Assembly (NCBI GenBank): GCA_031553195.1
Contig: JAVBLV010000070.1
Location: 1 to 25,037 of the forward strand
Length of the DNA stretch: 25,037 bases
Direction of reading: 5' to 3'
Source: JAVBLV01 sp031553195
GTDB taxonomy: Bacteria; Bacteroidota; Bacteroidia; Bacteroidales; P3
Part shown: positions 1-7,598 of the stretch, in pieces
Numbering within the stretch: position 1 is the first letter of the stretch
How the letters are laid out: every line of letters begins with the position of its first letter
Notes under the pieces: generated by a model
Told to the model about the DNA's origin: nothing
Database searches by the model: none
The model's input: the letters and a program-made list of their open reading frames with translations, nothing else
Program-made: the position numbers and the translations under genes

Positions 1-293
1 TTTGAGTCCTGAAAATCATAACTGAATAGGATAGTAGAATAAACTATAAAATTACTGATTTTCAGCGACTTAAACAAATTAAAATGTCATTTAATTGATT
101 GATTTATAGATATTTAACATTAAAAGTAACGGACTATTGAAATTTTGTATTTTGATGAAATTTATTTAATTATAAACGAATAACTTAGCAAATCTGTCTC
201 ATGACGCAACGCCGAATAAAGTTGAGAATGTTTTTTGAACAATAAATCCTAAACAATAAGCATTCGTCATTTTCAATTTTCCGCTCTCCATTC
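1..293. other. Intergenic stretch, no gene seen
   Basis: No coding frame is convincing here. The AT-rich DNA ends (about 222-300) in a segment that resembles positions 16612-16690: both contain a TTGAGAAT-type start, then ATAAGCATTC, then a CATTCTCAATTTA-like end. This is a dispersed low-complexity repeat of the kind common between Bacteroidetes genes. It lies just downstream of the first minus-strand gene. Confidence 0.4.
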
Positions 294-914
294 TCAATTT
301 AATATATATCCTAGTTTTAACGAGAACGCAAGATTAAAACCTACCGGAAAAATATCGGGGCTATAGAAGTAATTCATATCGTCGTCTGAATTTTGGCTGA
401 AAAATGAAAATCTCATTCCCAAATCAAACATAAAATGTTCCAGAAATAGTCGCTGCCAACCGGCTTGAATTCCGCATTCAAAAATATCCGCAACGGAGTA
501 ATGCTTATAATGGAAAAAAAGTCCGCTATAAAAACTACCCGAAGGACTTGGGAAAAAGTAATTGTGAAATCCCGCAAAAAGAGAATATCCGAATTTATCA
601 TTCGAAAACGGAACTTTTTCATCGTCGTCGGACAACCAAACATCTGAAAAAGGATTCAAATTCACATAATAAGGGAGAATGAGCCCGAGTCCCAATTCCG
701 TTTCGAAATATTTGGAAAATTTGTGATCCCAAAGAACGGGAAATTCACCTCCGATAATAGAGATTACATCTGTGCTCAGTATATTCGAAGCATTTATCAG
801 CGTTGTATTTTTCTTCGTTTTCTGATAGAAAAGGGAAACGCTATCCTGTTGAGCAGAGGCTTGTAAACAAAAAATGAAAAAAATGAGGAAACAGGTAAAA
901 AAATACTTTTTCAT
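294..914 (-). CDS. Exported barrel-like hypothetical protein, paralog of the gene at 2865-3488
   Basis: This 206-aa protein has a clear signal peptide (MKK, a hydrophobic run, then ASAQ at about residue 21), so it is exported. The mature part alternates short hydrophobic and aromatic stretches (GLGLILPYYVNL, FGYSLFAGF, SFYSGLFFHY, FNLAFSLKLGYILN) and ends in an aromatic/hydrophobic strand, which fits a small outer-membrane beta-barrel. It aligns by eye along its length with the 207-aa protein at 2865-3488: NILST...GEFPVLWDHKFSKYF matches NILSY...GDIPILYEYRFAKYF, and both continue with a G-x-G-x-x-LPY motif. I do not recognise a named family and assign no function. The start is the ATG at 914, directly before the signal peptide. 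It is on the same strand as the 561-aa secreted protein, 102 nt downstream of it. A TTAATTTG box upstream is only a weak promoter match. Confidence 0.8.
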   Translation of the reverse strand: MKKYFFTCFLIFFIFCLQASAQQDSVSLFYQKTKKNTTLINASNILSTDVISIIGGEFPVLWDHKFSKYFETELGLGLILPYYVNLNPFSDVWLSDDDEKVPFSNDKFGYSLFAGFHNYFFPSPSGSFYSGLFFHYKHYSVADIFECGIQAGWQRLFLEHFMFDLGMRFSFFSQNSDDDMNYFYSPDIFPVGFNLAFSLKLGYILN

Positions 915-1016
915 TGGTTTTGTGTGGTTTATTTATGATCAAATTAAATAAGGATGAATCTTTTGTAAACATTGATAATGAATAAAACCGCGCAAGATAA
1001 CTTCATACCGAAGAAA

Positions 1017-2702
1017 TCAATTGCCGGATTTAAGCTTTAAGAAACTTATTGAAGAAGATTTCTTTTCCCCAAACATGAATATTTCTCCAGCGTTCAGGGA
1101 TTTCAATTCCGAGGGCCGGGCTATTATTTTATTATTTTTGGCGGAATGTAATACTTTCCTGTTTTCTTCTCCTTGCCCATTTTGATCGATGCTAATTAGT
1201 ATCAGTTCCGATTTCTTAGGCGCTCCTTCGTCTGTAAAAGATTCCTTCCCCATTGTATTAAAAAATACTTTGGTAGAATTATCTTTTGAAAATGCAATCC
1301 CCGCGCGTCCCGAAGGAATGTCGTTATCCTTAAGATACAATTTACGGGGTACCTTCTGAATCCAGTTCAAGGAGGCGTCGCTTTCCCTGAAATTTGCAAC
1401 AAGTACGTCGCTTCCGAAATAATAATATGAAAATCGTGTAATGGAGCCTCCGGATTGTGTGGATCTTTGACTCATATACATAAAACTCCGGAATTTTTCT
1501 ATTCCTAACGTAAAGGTTCCATTGTTTCCAAAATGGATATTTTTTAGGTCATATTGAAAAACTCTATCATCTTTATACTCTTTGTTTTCGGATAATTCGT
1601 ATATAACGGCATTTTCATAATCTTCGCCTTCGTTTATACTTTTTTGCAATTGTTCAGTTTCTTCTTTATTCATTCCTTTGCTTAGCAATGTATAATCGAA
1701 AGGCTTTAGTTTTGTATCGGAAACTTTCATCTCAGCCGCTTTTATTTTAGCCGAAAATATACCGACGGCATTTTTCATTCCTATTTGGGAATAAAGGCCT
1801 ACGCAAAATATTTCCAACTGGGGACTAAAAGCTATTTTGGCGGTAATAGGGTATTTCTTTTCAGGAAGTTGTATGTTAATAGGGACAGGAAAATTTTGGT
1901 CTTTCAGATAAGCAATGATATAATATTTATTTGATAATTCCTCTTCGCTTGGCCCTTCTACTTTTTCTTCACTAGAGAAAAACATATTCCATGTGCCGGT
2001 TGCTCTTTTATTAACAATTTTTCCTGTAAAAAATACATTCCCAGAATTATCTATGGCCGATTCCTGAAAAGAGAAATTCCCTTCCACGCCGGTCGTAACA
2101 TTGTCATTTCCCCACATACGGTTGAAGTCTTTATTAAAAACATCAAATCCAGAATAAAGGATTTCCGAATACATATCTGCCAACGTATAGGATATCAGCA
2201 ATTGAGAACTATCCGGAGAAAATGCGTAATTAAACGCTATCGATCGCCGTTTACCTTCTTTTTCGTATTCAAGTTCCGCTATTTTAACAATGTCAGGATT
2301 AGGACGAAGCGTATTTTTATCCACCGTTTGGACAAAAAGATAATGTTTTTTATGTTTTTTATTTTGAAAAGATGAGAATAAATAGATTTTGTCGTTCCAA
2401 TACGTTGCATATTCAAACTTTCTGCCTTCGAGGTCAAATTCAACTTTATCAATGGCGCCCGTTTTCAGATTACATTTGAATAACTCATCCGTTTCGATTT
2501 CTTTTTGCGGATCTTTAACTTCGGGGTGATATGCATACAAATAGTTATCGTCGGTTCCGATAATTTTTATAAAAGCGTATAATTCTCTTTTCGAAAACTT
2601 CTCAACCGATCCCCACTCTATCTGAAAATCGGCCGATTGATTTTGTGCAGAACCAAAAGCTGCAACAAATAGAAACATTAAAGTAATTAAAATCTTTTTC
2701 AT
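1017..2702 (-). CDS. Secreted 561-aa hypothetical protein, possibly propeller-like
   Basis: The frame is open to 2771, but the real start is most likely the ATG at 2702: it opens a textbook signal peptide (MKKILITLMFLFVAAFGSAQ), while the upstream 23 codons read through a repeated hairpin (2726-2807) also found far away. The 561-aa product is predicted to be exported. The mature region has many short repeated-looking beta segments with D/N-G turns (FNYAFSPDSSQLLISY, ESAIDNSGNVFFTGK, IAFSPQLEIFCVGLY, IAFSKDNSTKVFFNT), which suggests a beta-propeller, but no catalytic signature is evident. It has no lipobox, so it is likely periplasmic or surface-associated. It lies between two paralogous barrel-like genes on the same strand, with gaps of 102 and 162 nt, so the three may work together; that is inference. 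Confidence 0.85.
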   Translation of the reverse strand: MKKILITLMFLFVAAFGSAQNQSADFQIEWGSVEKFSKRELYAFIKIIGTDDNYLYAYHPEVKDPQKEIETDELFKCNLKTGAIDKVEFDLEGRKFEYATYWNDKIYLFSSFQNKKHKKHYLFVQTVDKNTLRPNPDIVKIAELEYEKEGKRRSIAFNYAFSPDSSQLLISYTLADMYSEILYSGFDVFNKDFNRMWGNDNVTTGVEGNFSFQESAIDNSGNVFFTGKIVNKRATGTWNMFFSSEEKVEGPSEEELSNKYYIIAYLKDQNFPVPINIQLPEKKYPITAKIAFSPQLEIFCVGLYSQIGMKNAVGIFSAKIKAAEMKVSDTKLKPFDYTLLSKGMNKEETEQLQKSINEGEDYENAVIYELSENKEYKDDRVFQYDLKNIHFGNNGTFTLGIEKFRSFMYMSQRSTQSGGSITRFSYYYFGSDVLVANFRESDASLNWIQKVPRKLYLKDNDIPSGRAGIAFSKDNSTKVFFNTMGKESFTDEGAPKKSELILISIDQNGQGEENRKVLHSAKNNKIIARPSELKSLNAGEIFMFGEKKSSSISFLKLKSGN

Positions 2703-2725
2703 ATGTTTATTTTTATTTGATAGCC

Positions 2726-2807
2726 TGTCAGGGTGTGACTCCAAGTCACGCCCTGATTTATAATCATTCACTTTGGCAAGACTTTAGTCTCATAGACATT
2801 TCATCTG
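2726..2807. repeat. 82-bp hairpin-containing dispersed repeat, copy 1
   Basis: It begins with a hairpin of 13-nt arms (TCAGGGTGTGACT, loop CCA, AGTCACGCCCTGA; one G/T wobble at 2728-2756). A conserved tail follows, including CACTTTGGCAAGACTTTAGT and TTTCATCTG. A second copy lies at 16513-16596 in the same orientation. AGACTAAAGTCT in the minus-strand reading forms a second small hairpin. It ends 23 nt before the ATG of the 561-aa gene, so it may be part of that gene's transcribed leader. It could be a miniature mobile element or a structured RNA leader; the sequence alone does not decide. Confidence 0.8.
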
Positions 2808-2864
2808 ATTGATTTTTTATATTTAAATCTCTTCAAAAGAAAACTTTACTGGAATTGTAATCGT

Positions 2865-3488
2865 TTAAAAAATAAACCCTATTTTTAATGACCCTCCAAT
2901 TAATATCCAATATTCTTCGTTAGGATAAGTTGCTTTTGTATTATATTTTTCAAAATAAAAAGGATCTTCGGGACTTGACGATATTTGATAACTAAATCCT
3001 AAATCCATTCCGAAACTAATACTAATCCGATTCCAACAAATCCAGCGCTTTTCGATTGTTGTGGCGAATCCGAAACGGGTAACTTCTCCATAGTGGCGCA
3101 TTCGACATAAAAGTCCGAATGCGGGAGCTTCCAAATCTTTTCTTACGAAGTATTTTGGGTGAACTAACAGGCTGTATCCAAGAGTTTTTTCTGCATATTC
3201 TTCCGATTTATTAGTTGAAAAAGCCCCAACGTAATAATTGAGACAATATGGAAGCATGACGCCGACACCGGTTTCTATAGAAAAATATTTTGCAAAACGG
3301 TATTCATAGAGGATCGGAATGTCTCCTCGAGTATAGGAAAGAATATTGGTGGATATATTATGTTTGGCGGAAGAAACCCCTCCGTCATCCATATATTCTG
3401 ATATGCTGCTCTTATTTTGAGCGTTTGATACCGGCAATTTGAATAATAGAAAAAAAACAAACAAGAATAATAAATAGGAATGTTTCAT
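2865..3488 (-). CDS. Exported barrel-like hypothetical protein, paralog of the gene at 294-914
   Basis: This 207-aa protein has a strongly hydrophobic signal peptide (residues 1-24, ending SNAQ). The mature part shows alternating strand-like segments and matches the protein at 294-914 in order and spacing: NISTNILSYTRGDIPILYEY, then ETGVGVMLPY, then a C-terminal GGSLKIGFIF ending in an aromatic residue, as in outer-membrane barrels. No named family is recognised. The start is the ATG at 3488. A good Bacteroidetes promoter lies upstream (3525-3554), so this gene may head a minus-strand unit continuing into the 561-aa gene, although the 162-nt gap holding a hairpin repeat makes separate transcription possible. 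Confidence 0.8.
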   Translation of the reverse strand: MKHSYLLFLFVFFLLFKLPVSNAQNKSSISEYMDDGGVSSAKHNISTNILSYTRGDIPILYEYRFAKYFSIETGVGVMLPYCLNYYVGAFSTNKSEEYAEKTLGYSLLVHPKYFVRKDLEAPAFGLLCRMRHYGEVTRFGFATTIEKRWICWNRISISFGMDLGFSYQISSSPEDPFYFEKYNTKATYPNEEYWILIGGSLKIGFIF

Positions 3489-3524
3489 TTTAATGATTTG
3501 TACTATTGTAAATGAAAATTAATA

Positions 3525-3554
3525 CAAATATAGCGATTATACCATAATTCACAA
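3525..3554 (-). promoter_or_regulatory. Bacteroidetes-type promoter for the 2865-3488 gene
   Basis: On the minus strand a TATATTTG box (3525-3532) matches the TAnnTTTG -7 consensus. A TTG (3552-3554) lies 19 nt upstream, the expected distance for the -33 element. The box ends 36 nt before the ATG at 3488. Confidence 0.6.
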
Positions 3555-3642
3555 GTTTTATTAGAAATTAATTTATTGAAAAAATATACTTTGAGGTTCT
3601 CTTAAATATGAATCCAGTCAAAACATTTTGTGTTTATGAAAC

Positions 3643-3676
3643 TTATGATTACAGAAATATATTTCTGTAATCATAA
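3643..3676. promoter_or_regulatory. Perfect 34-bp palindrome between divergent genes
   Basis: The arms are 17 nt each (TTATGATTACAGAAATA and its exact reverse complement) with no loop. It lies between the minus-strand promoter at 3525-3554 and the plus-strand TAACTTTG box at 3773-3780, in the space between two divergent genes. That position fits an operator for a dimeric regulator, or a cruciform or hairpin element. There is no clear T-tract, so a simple terminator is less likely. Confidence 0.6.
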
Positions 3677-3753
3677 ATAAATCGGAGTTCCTGTATTTTT
3701 TAACATTTTCGGGTTTTGATTTTTTGAATAATCTTGGCAAAACGGGTGCATTA

Positions 3754-3780
3754 TTGTGAGATAAAAAAGAATTAACTTTG
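3754..3780 (+). promoter_or_regulatory. Candidate promoter for the radical SAM gene
   Basis: TAACTTTG at 3773-3780 matches TAnnTTTG. The nearest upstream TTG (3754-3756) leaves only 16 nt of spacing, shorter than the usual 19-21. The box ends 25 nt before the ATG at 3806. Confidence 0.45.
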
Positions 3781-3805
3781 TAAATGGCTAAAAAGCTTGA
3801 ATTTT

Positions 3806-5278
3806 ATGAGAATATTATTCGTTTATTCTATTCAAAAGTCTATTGTGCAACAAAAGCCTTTATTAGGGCAAGAAGGTATTTATTTCGGAATTTCTTTTAT
3901 TGCCGCTTTGTTGAAAAAACATGGACATTCATGCGAATTAGCGGTATTGGATAGGAGGTATAAACAAAAGAATATAAAACTCCTTTCGGACGAGATCAAT
4001 TCTTTCAAACCTCAAATAGTTGTATTTACCTCGGTTTATTCTGAATTTGATTTTATTTGCCGTGTTGCTTCCGAAATAAAGATTTTGTTTCCGGATTTGT
4101 TTCTTTTTGCGGGAGGCGTTTATGTTACATTGAATCCGGATGAAAAGTATTTGGAAATATTCAACGCTTTTTGCATGGGAGAAGGAGAATATCCGACGTT
4201 GGAATTAATTGAAAATCTGAAAACAGGAAGAGATATTACACATATTCCGAATCTTTGGATAAAAACGCCGAAGGAATTATAAAAAATTCTCCCCGTCCGT
4301 TTATTTGCGATTTAAATGAATTGCCTTTCCCCGACAGGGAAATGTGGCAAAAATGGATATTTGAGCCCAACACAAAACTTACGGTTTTATTGGGACGGGG
4401 TTGTCTTTACAACTGCACTTATTGTTGCAATCATAAGCTAAGAAAAATAGATTCGGGGAAATATGTTAGACTGAGGAGTCCAATGACGGAGATCCGTTAT
4501 TTACATAAGCTATTTCCGGAAGCGACGGAAATGTATTTAGAGATAAAAACGTTAGGGGTCGATTTGGAATGGTTAGATATATTTTGCGAAGAACTATATC
4601 GATTCGGAGAGGAAAAAAATTCCGGTTAAAGTTCGGGACCAACCTTCGTATTTTCCCTTTATTAGACATAGAGTCAGTGTTTAGGAACTTTAAAAAGGCA
4701 AATATTACATCTGTTACTATCGGCTTGGAATCAGGCAGCTACCGTATCCGAAAAGAAATCCTTCACCGAGATTATTCCAATGAAAAAATATTAGAAGCCG
4801 CATCTATTGCAGAAAAATATGGAATCCATATTTCGTTGTTTAATATGATCGGCTTGCCTACCGAAACGACTTCGGAATTCTCCGAGACATTAAGAATGAA
4901 TCAACAAATACAACCCGCTTTCCATGCCACGTCGATCTTCTTCCCGTATCCCGAACAGAATTATATAAAACTTGTAAGCAACTAAATCTATTGCCTGACG
5001 AAATCAGCACAAGAGATGAAAGGCAAATAGCGACATTGGACTTGCCTGGTTTCTCTAAAAAACAAATCCAAAAAAGTTTTGATTCCTTCCATTGTAATGT
5101 TTATAAAGTCCGGCAAAAAAAATCTCCGATAAAGCTATTGATCTATTTCTCAATACAATATCTAGGGCGTAATTTTTACGCCAATTTTAAAATATTTCTT
5201 ATCAGATGCTCGTACTACCTGAAAGCAAGGCGATTCATCGGCAATAATTTCTTCTCAATCTTTCAGAAAAGCAAATAA
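3806..5278 (+). pseudogene. B12-binding radical SAM protein, broken by three frameshifts
   Basis: The product would be a cobalamin-binding radical SAM enzyme of about 490 aa. Frame 1 (3806 to about 4265) gives an N-terminal B12-binding-like Rossmann domain (MRILFVYSIQ..., GISFIAALLKKHGH, FAGGVYVTLNPDE, GEGEYPTLELIENL). Frame 2 (about 4265-4615) carries the radical SAM cluster motif GRGCLYNCTYC (CxxxCxxC), preceded by NELPFPDREMW. Frame 3 (about 4615-4950) gives the barrel remainder (VTIGLESGSYRIRKEILHRD, FNMIGLPTET). Frame 4 (about 4950-5278) gives the C-terminus. The shifts lie near 4257-4270, at or near an A7 run around 4612-4620, and near 4945-4958. All motifs are intact, so the break is recent or due to sequence errors. 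The first open frame begins with a TTG at 3797, but the ATG at 3806 is preferred. Substrate is unknown. Confidence 0.8.
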
Positions 5279-5294
5279 ACCCGGCGAGGACCTT

Positions 5295-5455
5295 AGAGGT
5301 TGTTTAAAAATTTTCTATGAAGTATTTTGAGTCTAAAAATGCTCTTTCTTGCCGAAATTTTTGCCAAATAGCGCTACTATTTTTGAAAAATCCCGTCTGC
5401 GAAATAGTCATTTTTATTTTTCAAAACCTTTTCCATAAAAATTTAGACAACCTCT
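5295..5455. mobile_element. 161-bp MITE-like palindromic element, copy 1
   Basis: The ends are inverted: AGAGGTTGTTTAAAAATTTT at the left and the reverse complement of AGAGGTTGTCTAAATTTTT at the right. The body contains TATTTTGAGTCTAAAAATGC and GAAAAATCCCG. A copy of the same 161-bp length lies at 23547-23707, and an inverted, degraded copy at 20843-21017. It encodes no protein, so it is non-autonomous. It lies between the radical SAM pseudogene and the 3' end of the MFS gene. Confidence 0.8.
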
Positions 5456-5477
5456 TGGGAAACATAACATATTTAAA

Positions 5478-6761
5478 CTATTTGACGCTCTTCTCAATTG
5501 CTTTACCTATCTTATGTCCTTTTACGGCAAAGAAGATAAGATATAAATAGCATGGTATCAGAATAACATATGGGATTTGACGATAATTTTCCACGCCCAG
5601 ATTATGCAAATAATCAGCAAAAGCGCCATATAACAGCGGCATTAAAGCGCCTCCGGCAATTCCCATGATTAAAAGCGCGGAAGCTGTTTCGGTATGTCGT
5701 CCTAATTTCTCGATAGCCAGAGGCCATATTCCGGGCCACATCAGAGAATGGGCAAAACTAAGTAAAATAATAAACACGATCGAAGTTACGCCGTTCGTCA
5801 ACAAAGCCGCCACGGCAAAGGCGATGTCTAATACTGCGCATACTACCAGCGCTTTACTTTGCGAAAGGTATTTGGGAACGGTAACAATTCCCAACAAATA
5901 TCCTACTGTAAGCGCAATTAAACAGTAAGTTGCCAATTTCGAAGCCACTTCTTTGCGTATACCTTGCGATTCGGCATAAAGAGGCAGTGTATCAATGGCA
6001 ATCACTTCCACCCCGACATACAAGAAAATACCCAACACTCCCAGCCATAAATAAGGGAAACGAAAGATCGATTTTAATTTCCCGTCTTTTTCTTCAACAG
6101 ATTCTTCAGGTTTTATTTTAGGCAACTTGGAAAAAAGAATCATGACCCCAAGAGCGGTTAATCCAATAGCAATTCCGATATACGGCAAAATAATTCTTTC
6201 CCCCATCTGATTTAATAATAACGCTTTTTCCGCTCCCTGGGCGGCGTTTATTTGGGTTGATAACTCCGTCATATTCCCAAACAAAATCATGCTCAACAGA
6301 AAAACGCCGATCATTCCCGCCACTTTATTGCAAATCCCCATAATACTAATTCGTTGCGCGGCGCTTTCAATAGGGCCTAAAATAGTTACATACGGATTTG
6401 AGGCGGTTTGCAATAATGCCAATCCAGCGCCTTGCCCGAACAAACCGATTAAAAATAAAATATAATCTCCGCTTTTGGCCGCCGGAATAAAAATAAGCGA
6501 ACCTATTGCCATAACAAACAACCCTAAGGACATTCCCTTGGTAAAACCTGTCTTCTTCAATATCCAGGAGGAGGGCAAAGCCATTATGAAATAAGAAATA
6601 TAGAATGCAAACGTAACAAAATAGGCCTCAAAATCGGTCAGTTGACAAACTTGTTTTAAAAAAGGGATCAACACGCTATTTAACCAAGTGATGAATCCGA
6701 ATACAAAAAAAAGCATTCCGATAATTGTCATACTGAATAGGTAATTGTTTTTGCGCATCAT
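5478..6761 (-). CDS. MFS sugar transporter of the FucP/GluP (FHS) family
   Basis: This 427-aa inner-membrane protein has about 12 hydrophobic segments. It opens with the FHS-type first helix (GMLFFVFGFITWLNSVLIPFL: the G-F-x-x-W-x-N signature). Later come SWILKKTGFTKGM, the family loop GLALLQTASNPYVTILGP and SAAQRISIMGICNKVAGMIG. The second half has FLYVGVEVIAIDTLPLYAE and MWPGIWPLAIEKLG. These are hallmarks of proton-coupled L-fucose or glucose/galactose permeases, and the length is normal. Two consecutive ATGs (6761 and 6758) could start it; either leaves the first helix intact. The sugar cannot be decided from motifs, and no catabolic genes adjoin it. A TACTTTTG promoter box lies upstream at 6816-6823, and the gene is divergent from the lipoprotein at 6948. 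Confidence 0.93.
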   Translation of the reverse strand: MMRKNNYLFSMTIIGMLFFVFGFITWLNSVLIPFLKQVCQLTDFEAYFVTFAFYISYFIMALPSSWILKKTGFTKGMSLGLFVMAIGSLIFIPAAKSGDYILFLIGLFGQGAGLALLQTASNPYVTILGPIESAAQRISIMGICNKVAGMIGVFLLSMILFGNMTELSTQINAAQGAEKALLLNQMGERIILPYIGIAIGLTALGVMILFSKLPKIKPEESVEEKDGKLKSIFRFPYLWLGVLGIFLYVGVEVIAIDTLPLYAESQGIRKEVASKLATYCLIALTVGYLLGIVTVPKYLSQSKALVVCAVLDIAFAVAALLTNGVTSIVFIILLSFAHSLMWPGIWPLAIEKLGRHTETASALLIMGIAGGALMPLLYGAFADYLHNLGVENYRQIPYVILIPCYLYLIFFAVKGHKIGKAIEKSVK

Positions 6762-6815
6762 TTAGAAGGAATTCGTTTGTTAAAAAAAGTCTTTCGAAGT
6801 CAATTTTAAAAAATT

Positions 6816-6823
6816 CAAAAGTA
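6816..6823 (-). promoter_or_regulatory. -7 promoter box for the MFS gene
   Basis: TACTTTTG on the minus strand matches TAnnTTTG and lies 54 nt upstream of the ATG. No convincing -33 TTTG is seen at 19-21 nt. Confidence 0.45.
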
Positions 6824-6900
6824 GTCATTTTTTCCGGATGAAAATGAAGTACAATAAAGACGTTTTTTCCATGAAAACGGGAACGTCTTATTGAATTGCG

Positions 6901-6908
6901 TACCTTTG
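6901..6908 (+). promoter_or_regulatory. -7 promoter box for the DUF4878-like lipoprotein
   Basis: TACCTTTG fits TAnnTTTG and lies 39 nt before the ATG at 6948. No clear -33 element is present. Confidence 0.5.
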
Positions 6909-6947
6909 TTTGATTAAGATGTAATTACAAACAAAAAACATTATTCA

Positions 6948-7346
6948 ATGAAAAAGATTGTATGGATTATTATCGTTTCTTTTGCGCCATTTTTCTTTAA
7001 TTCTTGTTCTCAAGAAAAGGAAGTAAAGACCGCCGCAGTAAATTATTTGACCGCCCTGAAAAATTTTGACCTGGATGAAGCAAAGAAGTATGGGACCGCT
7101 AACGCCGTTAAGTTTCTGGAAATAATGCAAAACGATTTGAATCAATTTACCTCTCAGGAAACACAAAAAATGAAGGAGATGTCGAAAAGCATCGAAGTGG
7201 TTATTGAGAAAACTGTCGTCAAAGATAAAAAAGCGACCGTTGTTTACTCTTTTCAAGAAAAAGGCAAGACGGTTACCCGCAAAGAAACCCTGAATTTGAT
7301 TAAACAAGACGGAAAATGGCTGGCCGACGAAGACGAGTCGTGGTAG
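6948..7346 (+). CDS. DUF4878-like lipoprotein
   Basis: This 132-aa lipoprotein has a signal peptide with a lipobox-like FNSC, Cys20 being the lipidation site. The mature part, VKTAAVNYLTALKNFDLDEAKKYG, then a helix with MKEMSKSIEV, then strands VVYSFQEKGKTVTRKETLNLIKQDGKWL, follows the NTF2-like plan of DUF4878 and similar domains: an amphipathic helix followed by a curved sheet ending in a 'DGKWL' strand. It probably sits at the inner face of the outer membrane. The family's role is unknown. It is a single-gene unit with its own promoter box upstream and a strong terminator 40 nt after its stop. Confidence 0.88.
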   Translation: MKKIVWIIIVSFAPFFFNSCSQEKEVKTAAVNYLTALKNFDLDEAKKYGTANAVKFLEIMQNDLNQFTSQETQKMKEMSKSIEVVIEKTVVKDKKATVVYSFQEKGKTVTRKETLNLIKQDGKWLADEDESW

Positions 7347-7386
7347 AAATCTGCAAAAAAGAAGTTTCCCAAACAACATACAAGAA

Positions 7387-7430
7387 ACAAACGGAGCAAT
7401 TGATAGATTCTATGTCATTGCTCCGTTTGT
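7387..7430. terminator. Strong intrinsic terminator, probably bidirectional
   Basis: The arms are a perfect 14-bp match: ACAAACGGAGCAAT (7387-7400) and ATTGCTCCGTTTGT (7417-7430), with a 16-nt loop. It is followed on the plus strand by TTTATTGTTG. It ends the lipoprotein gene from the left and can also stop minus-strand transcription leaving the tRNA gene. Confidence 0.85.
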
Positions 7431-7437
7431 TTTATTG

Positions 7438-7508
7438 TTGTCCTGCTAGGATTCGAACCCAGACAAGCAGAACCAGAATCTGCGGTGCTACCGTTACACA
7501 ACAGGACA
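7438..7508 (-). tRNA. tRNA-Gln (anticodon CTG)
   Basis: Read on the minus strand, a full cloverleaf forms. The acceptor TGTCCTG pairs with CAGGACA, the D stem is GTGT/GCAC, the anticodon stem is GCAGA/TCTGC with loop TTCTGGT (anticodon CTG at loop positions 3-5), and the T arm is CTGGG-TTCGAAT-CCTAG. A discriminator base A follows and CCA is not encoded. The tRNA is 71 nt long with a 4-nt variable loop. The anticodon reads CAG, so the identity is glutamine. No other tRNA is adjacent. Confidence 0.93.
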
Positions 7509-7598
7509 ATTTTCGAATGCAAAATTACAAATAAATAGCGTTATAATTTCATGTTTATAAGAATAAAGTTTCCGGATAAAAACATATTGTCGGAAAAT

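Noticed and set aside
2703..2771. N-terminal extension of the 561-aa protein (start at 2771)
   Set aside because: Those codons read through the hairpin repeat also present at 16513-16596, and the signal peptide begins at the ATG at 2702.
5317..5550. 77-codon plus-strand open frame starting inside the 161-bp element
   Set aside because: It is translation of the MITE and of the antisense end of the MFS gene; the related copies do not keep a frame.
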